Source: Phycisphaera mikurensis NBRC 102666 (GTDB taxonomy: Bacteria > Planctomycetota > Phycisphaerae > Phycisphaerales > SM1A02). Taken from it: a stretch of DNA of 14,627 bases. The stretch spans positions 1 to 14,627 of the forward strand of contig CAMBSR010000027.1 of assembly GCA_945870475.1 (NCBI GenBank), written 5' to 3'. The notes under the pieces were generated by a model that was not told where the DNA came from, did no database searches, and was given only the letters and a program-made list of their open reading frames with translations. Of this stretch, positions 9,880 through 14,627 are shown piece after piece; the first letter of the stretch is position 1; each line of letters starts with the position of its first letter. Both the position numbers and the translations under genes were made by a program.

Positions 9880-10207
9880 GCCGTGGAGGATAGGCCGGGG
9901 AACGCGGGTGCCAACGGCGGATTCGCCCGAGGAAACAGGCCGGTCGCTTCCCCCAAACCGCCCTTCCCGTTACACTTTCCCTTCTCTCAACATGGGCCGT
10001 CGGCGACTGGAAGAACCAGGCGCCGCATGGTGCAGGCACTGCGGCATGACCGCCTGCTCCAGCCTCGAGAGTGCCGCGGCCAGGGTGATCCCGGTCCGCG
10101 CCAGAACGATGGCTCGCTGCGCCCCACCGGGCTCGGCGAAGGACTGATGAACCCCTGGAGACGCGCCCCGCGCACGACGAACACCCACCTACCATCGACT
10201 TCGCTAC
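9880..10207. other. 328-bp region upstream of tRNA-Gln with no convincing gene
   Basis: Between the aldehyde dehydrogenase start (minus) and tRNA-Gln (plus), so it should hold promoters in both directions. A TACACT at 9971-9976 resembles a -10 box but has only a poor -35 (TTCCCC, 9948-9953). A 51-codon frame (9992-10147) encodes a Cys-containing peptide with WCRHCGMTAC near its start. It uses AGG/AGA codons and has no SD, so I leave it uncalled. The last bases form the left arm of the inverted repeat around the tRNA. Confidence 0.5.
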
Positions 10208-10299
10208 TGGCCCGTGGTGTAACGGTAGCACAGCAGGTTTTGGTCCTGCTTGTCTAGGTTCGAATCCTAGCGGGCCAGCTTCAAAGCTCAGTCGATGGT
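10191..10299 (+). repeat. Perfect 10-bp inverted repeat bracketing tRNA-Gln
   Basis: ACCATCGACT (10191-10200) and AGTCGATGGT (10290-10299) are exact reverse complements, 7 nt before and 11 nt after the tRNA. In the transcript they could pair into a stem closing over the folded tRNA, like processing stems around rRNA and some tRNA precursors. The right arm ends 15 nt before the glmU ATG. The pairing is seen directly; a processing role is inferred. Confidence 0.55.
10208..10278 (+). tRNA. tRNA-Gln (anticodon TTG)
   Basis: A complete 71-nt cloverleaf: acceptor TGGCCCG/CGGGCCA, D arm GTG-TAACGGTAG-CAC, anticodon arm GCAGG-TTTTGGT-CCTGC with anticodon TTG reading CAA, 4-nt variable loop TTGT, T arm CTAGG-TTCGAAT-CCTAG and discriminator G. 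All stems pair perfectly. The weak U1-A72 first pair is typical of bacterial tRNA-Gln. No CCA is encoded, so it is added after transcription. The tRNA ends 36 bp before the glmU ATG with no terminator between, suggesting a joint tRNA-mRNA transcript. Confidence 0.97.
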
Positions 10300-10314
10300 G
10301 AACGGAACCCACCG

Positions 10315-11109
10315 ATGAGCACGAACACCAGTCCCAACAGCTACACCCGCAGCGTGATCATCCTGGCCGCCGGCAAGGGCACGCGCATGAAGAGCGACCT
10401 GCCGAAGGTCATGCACCCCGCCGCCGGCCGCCCGATGGTGGAGTCGGTGGTGGACGCGGCGCGCGCCGTGGGCTGCTCGCCCGTGGTGCTCGTCATCGGC
10501 CACGGCGCCGACGTGGTGCGCGCGCACTTCGCCGGCCACGCGAACACCGAGTTCGTCATGCAGATGCCCCAGCTCGGCACCGGGCACGCGGTGGACATGG
10601 CCCGCCCGCTCTTCGAGCGCGGCGCCCTGGGCGAGGAAACGCTCGTCCTCTGCGGCGACGGCCCGCTCATCCGCCCGCACACGCTGCAGGTGCTCCTGGA
10701 CACGCACCGCTCCACCGGCGCAAGTGCCACGCTTGCCACCGCGGTGATCCCCGATCCGCAGGGCTACGGCCGCATCGAGCGCGATTCGCACGGCAATTTC
10801 GCGCGCATCGTCGAGCAGAAGGACGCCACCCCCGCGCAGCTGGTGATCAACGAGGTCAACCCCTCGTACTACTGCTTCCGCACCGCGGACCTCTTCGATG
10901 CGCTGACCCGCGTGACCAACCAGAACGCGAGCGGCGAGTACTACATCACCGACGTCTTCGAGCTCCTCCTCCGCGACGGCAAGCGCGTCAGCGTGGTGGA
11001 TGCCGTGCCGGCGGAGGATGTCCTCAGCGTCAACACCCCGGAGCAGCTCGCCGAAGTGAGCCGCATCCTCGAAGGCCGTTCCGCACCCGCAACCGGAGTA
11101 CGGGCATGA
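10315..11109 (+). CDS. glmU: UDP-N-acetylglucosamine pyrophosphorylase domain protein (GlmU N-terminal domain only)
   Basis: 264 residues: the nucleotidyltransferase half of GlmU, which makes UDP-GlcNAc from GlcNAc-1-phosphate and UTP for peptidoglycan and envelope sugars. Seen: LAAGKGTRMKSDLPK (17-31; R24 and K31 equal E. coli R18 and K25), QLGTGHAV (86-93), the metal-binding aspartate in CGDGPLI (D115, equal to D105), GYGRI (150-154), E167, N182, EYYITDVFELL (208-218) and N240 in the SVNTPEQL segment. The left-handed beta-helix acetyltransferase domain of normal GlmU (about 455 residues) is absent: the frame stops soon after the linker helix and prs begins immediately. GlcN-1-P acetylation must therefore be supplied elsewhere, unless the enzyme has another sugar-1-phosphate substrate. 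The stop overlaps the prs start (ATGA). Only a weak SD (CGGAA) precedes it. Confidence 0.88.
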   Translation: MSTNTSPNSYTRSVIILAAGKGTRMKSDLPKVMHPAAGRPMVESVVDAARAVGCSPVVLVIGHGADVVRAHFAGHANTEFVMQMPQLGTGHAVDMARPLFERGALGEETLVLCGDGPLIRPHTLQVLLDTHRSTGASATLATAVIPDPQGYGRIERDSHGNFARIVEQKDATPAQLVINEVNPSYYCFRTADLFDALTRVTNQNASGEYYITDVFELLLRDGKRVSVVDAVPAEDVLSVNTPEQLAEVSRILEGRSAPATGVRA

Positions 11110-12089
11110 GCCAGCTTGACCGAGACCATCTCAAGATCTTCGCGGCGCGAAGCGGCATGCACCTGGCGAACCTGATGTGCGAGCACATCGAGATCCCGCT
11201 CGGCAAGGCCGAAACGGTGCAGTTCCCCGACGGCGAGCTGCTGGTCAAGCTCTTCGAGGACGTGCGCGGCCGCGACTGCTTCGTGGTGGCCAGCACCAGC
11301 TTCCCGGTCAACGACAGCCTGATGGAGCTCCTGGTCTTCATCGACTGCCTGCGCCGCGCGAGCGCCAAGCGCATCACCGCGGTCATCCCCTACTTCGGCT
11401 ACGCGCGCCAGGACCGCAAGGACGAGGGACGCGTGCCGATCACCGCCAAGCTCTGCGCCAACCTCATCACCGAGGCCGGCTGCGACCGCGTGATCTGCGT
11501 GGACCTGCACGCCGCGCAGATCCAGGGTTTCTTCGACATCCCGGTGGATCACCTGACCGCGTCGCCCGTGCTGGTGGAGTACTACCAGCAGCGCCGCGAG
11601 GAACTCGGCGAGTGCGTGGTGGTGAGCCCGGACATCGGCAACGTCAAGGTGGCGAACATGTTCGCCAGCGTCCTCGGCTACGACATGGCCATCATCGACA
11701 AGCGCCGCCAGTCGGGCTCCAAGGTGGTCATCAAGAACCTCATCGGCGACGTCAAGGGCCGCCGCGTCCTCATGTTCGACGACATGATCTCGACCGCGGG
11801 CACCGTCTCCGAGGCCGCCAAGGTGGTCATGGAGGAAGGCGCCACGGCATGCGAATGCGCATGCACCCACGCGGTGCTCGTGGGCCAGGCGTTCAACCGC
11901 CTGCTGGTGCCCGAGATCACCCGCGTCACCGTCACCGACACGATCCCCGGCGGAGATCGGCTGAAGCCCCTCGAGGGCAAGCTCGAGATCCGCTCGGTGG
12001 CACGCCTCCTCGGAGAGGCGGTCCACCGCATTCACCATGACCAGAGCGTCAGCGCCATGTTCCGCGAGGGCATCAGCGCGAAACGCTGA
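11106..12089 (+). CDS. prs: Ribose-phosphate pyrophosphokinase (PRPP synthetase)
   Basis: 327 residues (E. coli 315). It transfers pyrophosphate from ATP to ribose-5-phosphate, making PRPP for purine, pyrimidine, His, Trp and NAD synthesis. Seen: FPDGE (40-44), YFGYARQDRKDEGRVPITAK (96-115), DLHAAQIQGFFDIPVDHL (133-150; catalytic and metal region), SPDIGNVKVA (174-183) and PRPP loop DDMISTAGT (225-233), then VTDTIP (276-281). Two family motifs vary: SPDxGxVxRA has NVKVA, and the PRPP loop has Ser where DDMIDTAGT is usual. Both are conservative in outline and the enzyme is probably active. It overlaps glmU by ATGA, suggesting translational coupling, as glmU(gcaD)-prs adjacency is common in bacteria. 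A 96-bp gap with hairpins follows before rplY. Confidence 0.96.
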   Translation: MSQLDRDHLKIFAARSGMHLANLMCEHIEIPLGKAETVQFPDGELLVKLFEDVRGRDCFVVASTSFPVNDSLMELLVFIDCLRRASAKRITAVIPYFGYARQDRKDEGRVPITAKLCANLITEAGCDRVICVDLHAAQIQGFFDIPVDHLTASPVLVEYYQQRREELGECVVVSPDIGNVKVANMFASVLGYDMAIIDKRRQSGSKVVIKNLIGDVKGRRVLMFDDMISTAGTVSEAAKVVMEEGATACECACTHAVLVGQAFNRLLVPEITRVTVTDTIPGGDRLKPLEGKLEIRSVARLLGEAVHRIHHDQSVSAMFREGISAKR

Positions 12090-12092
12090 CAG

Positions 12093-12129
12093 GTTTCCGA
12101 GAAACAGAGGCGCCCGGTCGTTCGGGCGC
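12093..12129 (+). promoter_or_regulatory. Two consecutive hairpins between prs and rplY
   Basis: GTTTC-CGA-GAAAC (12093-12105) is followed by GCGCCCG-GTCGTT-CGGGCGC (12110-12129), a perfect 7-bp GC-rich stem with a 6-nt loop. The next bases (ACGTCACTTTC) hold only a short T-run, so this is at best a weak terminator or attenuator. It may protect the upstream mRNA end or set separate expression for the ribosomal-protein genes. The strong SD of rplY lies 42 nt downstream. Confidence 0.45.
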
Positions 12130-12185
12130 ACGTCACTTTCAGCAACCGCAACCAACTCCAACCCCCCGAAAGGAGACATACAACA

Positions 12186-12836
12186 ATGTCCAAGGAGACC
12201 CCGGTTCTCGTCGCGAAGAAGCGCGACAAGCTCGGCACGCGCTACACGCGTCGCCTTCGCGCGGCAGGCGAACTGCCCGCAAACGTCTACGGCCACGGCA
12301 GCGAGCCGATGCCGATCAGCCTCAACGAGCACGCCACGCTCTACGCCCTCAAGAAGGGCGCGCACGTGCTGGCCCTCAAGTTCGAGGACGGCGCCACCGA
12401 CACGGTCCTGGTGAAGGACCTCCAGTTCGGCTACCTCGGCGACAACGTGATCCACATGGACCTTGCCCGCGTGAACCTCGACGAGGTCGTGACGGTCAAG
12501 GTGCACCTGAGCTTCGTCGGCCAGCCCGAGGCGGCCAAGAAGCCCGGCGCCATCATCGTGTACGACATGCCCGACATCGAGCTGTCCTGCAAGGTGCGAG
12601 ACATCCCCGAGGAGATCAAGACCGATCTCTCGCAGCTCGCGGGCGAGGCCCTCACGGTGGGCATGCTCAAGCTCCCGGCCGGCGTCACCCCGGTGGCCGG
12701 CAAGGAAGAGACCATCCTGCGCATCCAGATCATGAAGGAAGAGGCCGCCGCAGGCGAAGCCGCAGCACCCGCTGCCGGCGCCGCACCGGAAGTCCTCACC
12801 GCCAAGAAGGAAGAAGGCGGCGCCGCGAAGAAGTGA
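12186..12836 (+). CDS. rplY: 50S ribosomal protein L25 (long TL5/CTC form)
   Basis: 216 residues: an N-terminal 5S rRNA-binding L25 domain (about 5-95) followed by the beta domain of the TL5/CTC form (about 99-185). Seen: GTRYTRRLRAAGELPANVYG (17-36), the L25 signature area VLVKDLQFGYLGDNVIHMDL (74-93), VHLSFVGQPEAAKKPGAI (106-123) and LPAGVTPVAGKEETILRI (163-180). It ends in an Ala/Glu/Lys-rich tail (185-216) typical of high-GC L25 proteins. The ATG is preceded by one of the clearest SD sequences in the window (AAAGGAGA; AGGAG at 12171-12175, 10 nt upstream). In Bacillus the CTC form is a general stress protein; no stress promoter is recognisable here. It lies 96 bp after prs and 83 bp before pth; that second gap holds a small stem GCGGC-TCGTT-GCCGC (12864-12878). 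Confidence 0.95.
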   Translation: MSKETPVLVAKKRDKLGTRYTRRLRAAGELPANVYGHGSEPMPISLNEHATLYALKKGAHVLALKFEDGATDTVLVKDLQFGYLGDNVIHMDLARVNLDEVVTVKVHLSFVGQPEAAKKPGAIIVYDMPDIELSCKVRDIPEEIKTDLSQLAGEALTVGMLKLPAGVTPVAGKEETILRIQIMKEEAAAGEAAAPAAGAAPEVLTAKKEEGGAAKK

Positions 12837-12919
12837 TCGCGGGACTGAAGGGCGCAGGCGTCGGCGGCTCGTTGCCGCTGGCGGCATGAGCGCTCCGCAG
12901 GGATGCCAGAGAGCACGAA

Positions 12920-13534
12920 ATGAAGCTCATCGTCGGACTTGGAAACCCCGGACCCGAATACGCAGGAACCCGCCACAACGTGGGTTTCGACGTGGTCGAC
13001 CGTCTTGCCAGGCGCTTCGCGCCCGGCGCGACGCCGAAGTCCAAGTTCGCCGCACTGGCCATCGACGCGGAGATCGGCGGAGAGAAGTGCATGCTTCTCA
13101 AGCCGATGACGTTCATGAACCTCTCGGGCCGCTCGGTCCTGGAGGCACTGCAGTTCTTCAAGATCGAGGCGTCGAAGGACCTCCTCGTGATCGTCGATGA
13201 CCTGGCCCTCCCCTGCGGCTCCATCCGGCTCCGGCCGGACGGCTCCAGCGGAGGGCACAACGGGCTCAGCGACATCGGCCTGAAGCTCGGGTCGAACTAC
13301 TGGGCGCGCCTGCGGATCGGAATCGATCCGCCGGGACGCGTGCGGCAGTCCGACTACGTGCTCGGGAAGTTCTCGTCCGACCAGCAGCCGCTGGTGGACT
13401 CGTCACTCACCGAATCCGCGCAGGCGGCCGAGGTGTGGGCGACCAAGGGACTGCAGGAGGCCATGAACCGTTTCAACACCAAGGCCACGCGTGGCGCGGC
13501 CATCGACAGCAACAACAGCAAGGAAACCACATGA
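12920..13534 (+). CDS. pth: Peptidyl-tRNA hydrolase
   Basis: 204 residues (E. coli 194). It cleaves peptidyl-tRNA released by stalled ribosomes, freeing tRNA and peptide. Active-site residues are all visible: N9 and H19 in GLGNPGPEYAGTRHNVGFD (6-24), KPMTFMNLSG with N67 (61-70), D93 in VIVDDLALP and N114 in SGGHNGLSDI (110-119). The catalytic His and its Asp partner are intact. The tail (186-204) is Ser/Asn/Thr-rich. A weak SD-like AGAGAG lies upstream of the ATG. The stop overlaps the rpsF start (ATGA). Its place directly after the L25 gene is a widely conserved arrangement. Confidence 0.96.
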   Translation: MKLIVGLGNPGPEYAGTRHNVGFDVVDRLARRFAPGATPKSKFAALAIDAEIGGEKCMLLKPMTFMNLSGRSVLEALQFFKIEASKDLLVIVDDLALPCGSIRLRPDGSSGGHNGLSDIGLKLGSNYWARLRIGIDPPGRVRQSDYVLGKFSSDQQPLVDSSLTESAQAAEVWATKGLQEAMNRFNTKATRGAAIDSNNSKETT

Positions 13535-13932
13535 GCACTATCGAGACCCGAACCGGAAAGTACGAGGCGATGTTCCTCTTCCCGCAGTCCGCGTCCGCCG
13601 ACATGAACGCGGCGATGGACCACATCAAGGAGTGCCTCTCCAAGGGCGAGGCCACGCTGCACAGCCTGATCAAGTGGGACGAGCGTCGCCTCTCCTACGA
13701 CGTGAAGGGCAACAAGCGCGGCGTGTACTTCCTCTCGCGCTTCACCGCGGACACCCGCAAGGTGAAGGAGATCGAGCGTGACTGCCGTCTCAGCGAGAAG
13801 ATGCTCCGTGCGCTCATCGTCCGCAACGACGAGCTCACCGACGAGCAGATGAAGAACGCGGAAGCCGCCCAGCGCACCATGGACGAGGCGCGCCTGCGCG
13901 ACGAGTCCGCGGCGCCGGCCGCCGACGAGTGA
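13531..13932 (+). CDS. rpsF: 30S ribosomal protein S6
   Basis: 133 residues (typical S6 is 95-135). It binds S18 and the central domain of 16S rRNA. Seen: GKYEAMFLFPQ (9-19), the strand motif YDVKGNKRGVYFLSRFTAD (56-74) and IERDCRLSEKMLRALIVR (81-98). After that it carries an acidic, helical tail (100-133; ELTDEQMKNAEAAQRTMDEA, then Ala/Asp/Glu). ATG 13531 is chosen over an upstream in-frame ATG at 13435 because it starts the S6 homology, overlaps the pth stop as ATGA and has an AAGGAA SD 5 nt upstream. The usual followers ssb, rpsR and rplI are missing; a terminator and noncoding DNA follow instead. Confidence 0.95.
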   Translation: MSTIETRTGKYEAMFLFPQSASADMNAAMDHIKECLSKGEATLHSLIKWDERRLSYDVKGNKRGVYFLSRFTADTRKVKEIERDCRLSEKMLRALIVRNDELTDEQMKNAEAAQRTMDEARLRDESAAPAADE

Positions 13933-13960
13933 TCGTCAGCGACGCTTCGCAGTGAATCCG

Positions 13961-13992
13961 ACGGGCCGCGCATCGAGAGGTGCGCGGCCCGT
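13961..13992 (+). terminator. 12-bp perfect stem-loop after rpsF
   Basis: ACGGGCCGCGCA (13961-13972) and TGCGCGGCCCGT (13981-13992) pair perfectly around an 8-nt loop (TCGAGAGG), starting 28 nt after the rpsF stop. No T-run follows directly, but the next element is a second stem with one. This stem probably gives 3'-end protection or acts with that terminator; being symmetrical, it could also serve the opposite strand. Confidence 0.65.
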
Positions 13993-13995
13993 TCG

Positions 13996-14015
13996 CGTTG
14001 CGGGGCGACGTTTTT
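13996..14015 (+). terminator. Intrinsic terminator of the glmU-prs-rplY-pth-rpsF run
   Basis: CGTTG-CGGGG-CGACG (one T-G wobble) is immediately followed by TTTTT (14011-14015), the only stem plus T-run of intrinsic-terminator form that I found in the window. It lies 63 nt past the rpsF stop, just after the 12-bp stem-loop. Confidence 0.6.
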
Positions 14016-14020
14016 GTGAC

Positions 14021-14129
14021 GCCTGCGTGCTGGCCCCGTCGCCTTGCGGGGCGGGCGGTGGGGCGACGACGCGAAGCTCCGTTCCACTCGCGCCCGCGTA
14101 CTGGCCCCATCGCCTTGCGGGGCGGGCGG
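14021..14129. repeat. Two 38-bp direct repeats, 35 of 38 identical
   Basis: Copies at 14021-14058 and 14092-14129 (period 71) share a core TCGCCTTGCGGGGCGGGCGG and differ at three positions. Each can form a stem: GCCCCG/CGGGGC in the first copy, 5 bp in the second. A shorter related piece, TTGCGGGGCGAC, occurs at 13998-14009. The second copy is followed by another CCCC/GGGG inverted stretch at about 14145-14162. Confidence 0.75.
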
Positions 14130-14281
14130 CATGGCGCCGCCACTGCCCCTCCGGCGGGGGGGCCAGGCACGTGGCGCTCCAATGGCGTCGGTTCGGCAAT
14201 GGCCTCACCGCCGCGCTTGATTTTCATGTTGCGCGTGCATGCATGCTGTGTGAATGTCACGCTTGCGAGCACCCGCAGCGA

Positions 14282-14432
14282 GCACGGGACCCCTGGCCCG
14301 AGGCGTCGCCAACCGCGAAGTCCGGCAGCATGACTTGTGAGTACTCCCGGGTGCCGCCCGGACGAGCGGTTGTCGTCGAGGCCGAGCGCAGCCGGGTGGA
14401 GCGAGGCCGTCCGCGGGACAGGGGTCCCGCGC
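14282..14432. repeat. Degenerate 22-bp inverted repeat with inner hairpin
   Basis: The segment 14282-14303 matches the reverse complement of 14411-14432 at 19 of 22 positions, sharing the exact core CGGGACCCCTG. The right copy alone folds into a perfect 8-bp stem, CGCGGGAC-AGGG-GTCCCGCG (14412-14431). It lies downstream of the minus-strand aminotransferase gene and might end its transcript, though no T-run follows on that strand. Confidence 0.55.
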
Positions 14433-14476
14433 GCAGCGGAGGGTGCGGTGGAACGTCAACCGTCGCAACGAAGCGT

Positions 14477-14488
14477 GCGTTCGAACGC
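14477..14488. repeat. 12-bp perfect palindrome
   Basis: GCGTTCGAACGC is fully self-complementary and lies 9 bp past the stop of the minus-strand aminotransferase gene. With no loop it is a poor hairpin; a protein-binding site or chance are both possible. Confidence 0.35.
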
Positions 14489-14497
14489 CAAACGCGC

Positions 14498-14627
14498 TCA
14501 GGCCAGCTTCTTGACTGCCTCGACCACGCTCTCGGCAACCCAGTGGCGCTGGGCTTCGGTCATCTCGCCGTAGATCGGGAGGGCGATCGTCTCGAGCGCG
14601 GCGCGCTCGGCGTGCGGGAAGACGCCC
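14498..14627 (-). CDS. DegT/DnrJ/EryC1/StrS-type aminotransferase, C-terminal fragment cut by window edge
   Basis: The last 42 codons are visible. They read FPHAERAALETIALPIYGEM then TEAQRHWVAESVVEAVKKLA before TGA at 14500-14498. The pattern A-E-x(3)-x-x-x-x-L-P-I-Y-x-x-M/L-T-x-x-Q, ending in a helix, is the usual C-terminus of PLP-dependent sugar aminotransferases of this family, which aminate nucleotide-linked keto-sugars for O-antigen, capsule or glycan synthesis. The PLP lysine and substrate pocket are outside the window, so the specific substrate cannot be stated. The gene points leftward into the repeat block and shares no transcript with rpsF. Confidence 0.75.
   Translation of the reverse strand, partial: GVFPHAERAALETIALPIYGEMTEAQRHWVAESVVEAVKKLA

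Larger units (their letters stand above)
13933..14497. other. 565-bp noncoding block with hairpins and repeats
   Basis: Between rpsF (plus) and the aminotransferase gene (minus), both of which end here. It has no reading frame resembling a protein; frames through it are Arg/Pro/Gly-rich artefacts of GC content. It contains the rpsF terminator, two near-identical 38-bp direct copies, a degenerate inverted pair, several G/C stems and a 12-bp palindrome. The density of repeats suggests a dispersed intergenic repeat family. Confidence 0.6.

Noticed and set aside
10208..10299. tRNA-linked integration site (att)
   Set aside because: The repeat around the tRNA is inverted, not a direct copy of the tRNA 3' end, and no integrase is nearby.
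12862..12880. Stem GCGGC-TCGTT-GCCGC between rplY and pth as a terminator
   Set aside because: No T-run follows and pth continues 40 bp on; probably a chance GC stem.
10941..12887. 648-codon minus-strand frame opposite prs and rplY
   Set aside because: Antisense to two strongly conserved genes; artefact of codon bias.
14021..14129. CRISPR array
   Set aside because: Only two repeat copies, GC-rich and adjacent to other repeats, with no cas genes in the window.
13835..14272. Minus-strand Arg/Pro-rich frames with repeated PPRKA-GP words
   Set aside because: They translate the DNA direct repeats; the peptide repetition follows from the nucleotide repeat.

Overview
The window is high-GC (roughly two thirds G+C by eye) bacterial chromosome made of housekeeping genes. 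No plasmid, phage, IS element, CRISPR array or defence system is visible. Uneven use of Shine-Dalgarno (SD) sites, a GlmU reduced to its uridyltransferase domain, an enlarged PBP2 with RodA, and several family-level sequence variants fit a Planctomycetota-like (perhaps Phycisphaerae-like) bacterium. That placement is an inference of moderate to low confidence; a phylogeny of RodA, YchF or Prs would settle it.

Layout. (1) Bases 1-6012, minus strand: a run read from high to low coordinates, mrdA (PBP2) - rodA - rsmG - dinG-like helicase. The first two overlap by an ATGA and form the elongasome transpeptidase/glycosyltransferase pair; rsmG (16S rRNA m7G methyltransferase) and the helicase follow at gaps of 58 and 24 bp. 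The helicase runs off the left edge. (2) 6194-7282, plus strand: ychF, divergent from mrdA across about 180 bp. (3) 7283-7574: a convergent intergenic region with an orphan sigma-70-like promoter. (4) 7575-8460: aat (minus) and a small uncharacterised plus-strand gene, divergent and almost touching. (5) 8524-9879: an NAD(P)-dependent aldehyde dehydrogenase (minus), followed by a 328-bp stretch with no convincing gene. (6) 10208-13932, plus strand: tRNA-Gln(TTG) - glmU (N-terminal domain only) - prs - rplY - pth - rpsF, with ATGA overlaps at glmU/prs and pth/rpsF. (7) 13933-14497: noncoding, with an intrinsic terminator, a direct repeat and an inverted repeat. (8) 14498-14627: the C-terminal end of a DegT/DnrJ/EryC1/StrS-type aminotransferase (minus), cut by the right edge.

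Together: the plus-strand cluster resembles the gcaD(glmU)-prs-ctc(rplY)-pth order of Bacillus, extended by rpsF. It joins UDP-GlcNAc and PRPP synthesis to translation (ribosomal proteins L25 and S6, peptidyl-tRNA recycling, tRNA-Gln). The minus-strand run couples cell elongation to ribosome methylation.

I did not find an undescribed system. The points most worth a second look are a perfect 10-bp inverted repeat bracketing the tRNA, the Ser replacing the first Fe-S cysteine of the helicase, the domain-reduced GlmU, the enlarged PBP2, the palindrome holding the aat start codon, and the repeat-bearing noncoding block after rpsF.
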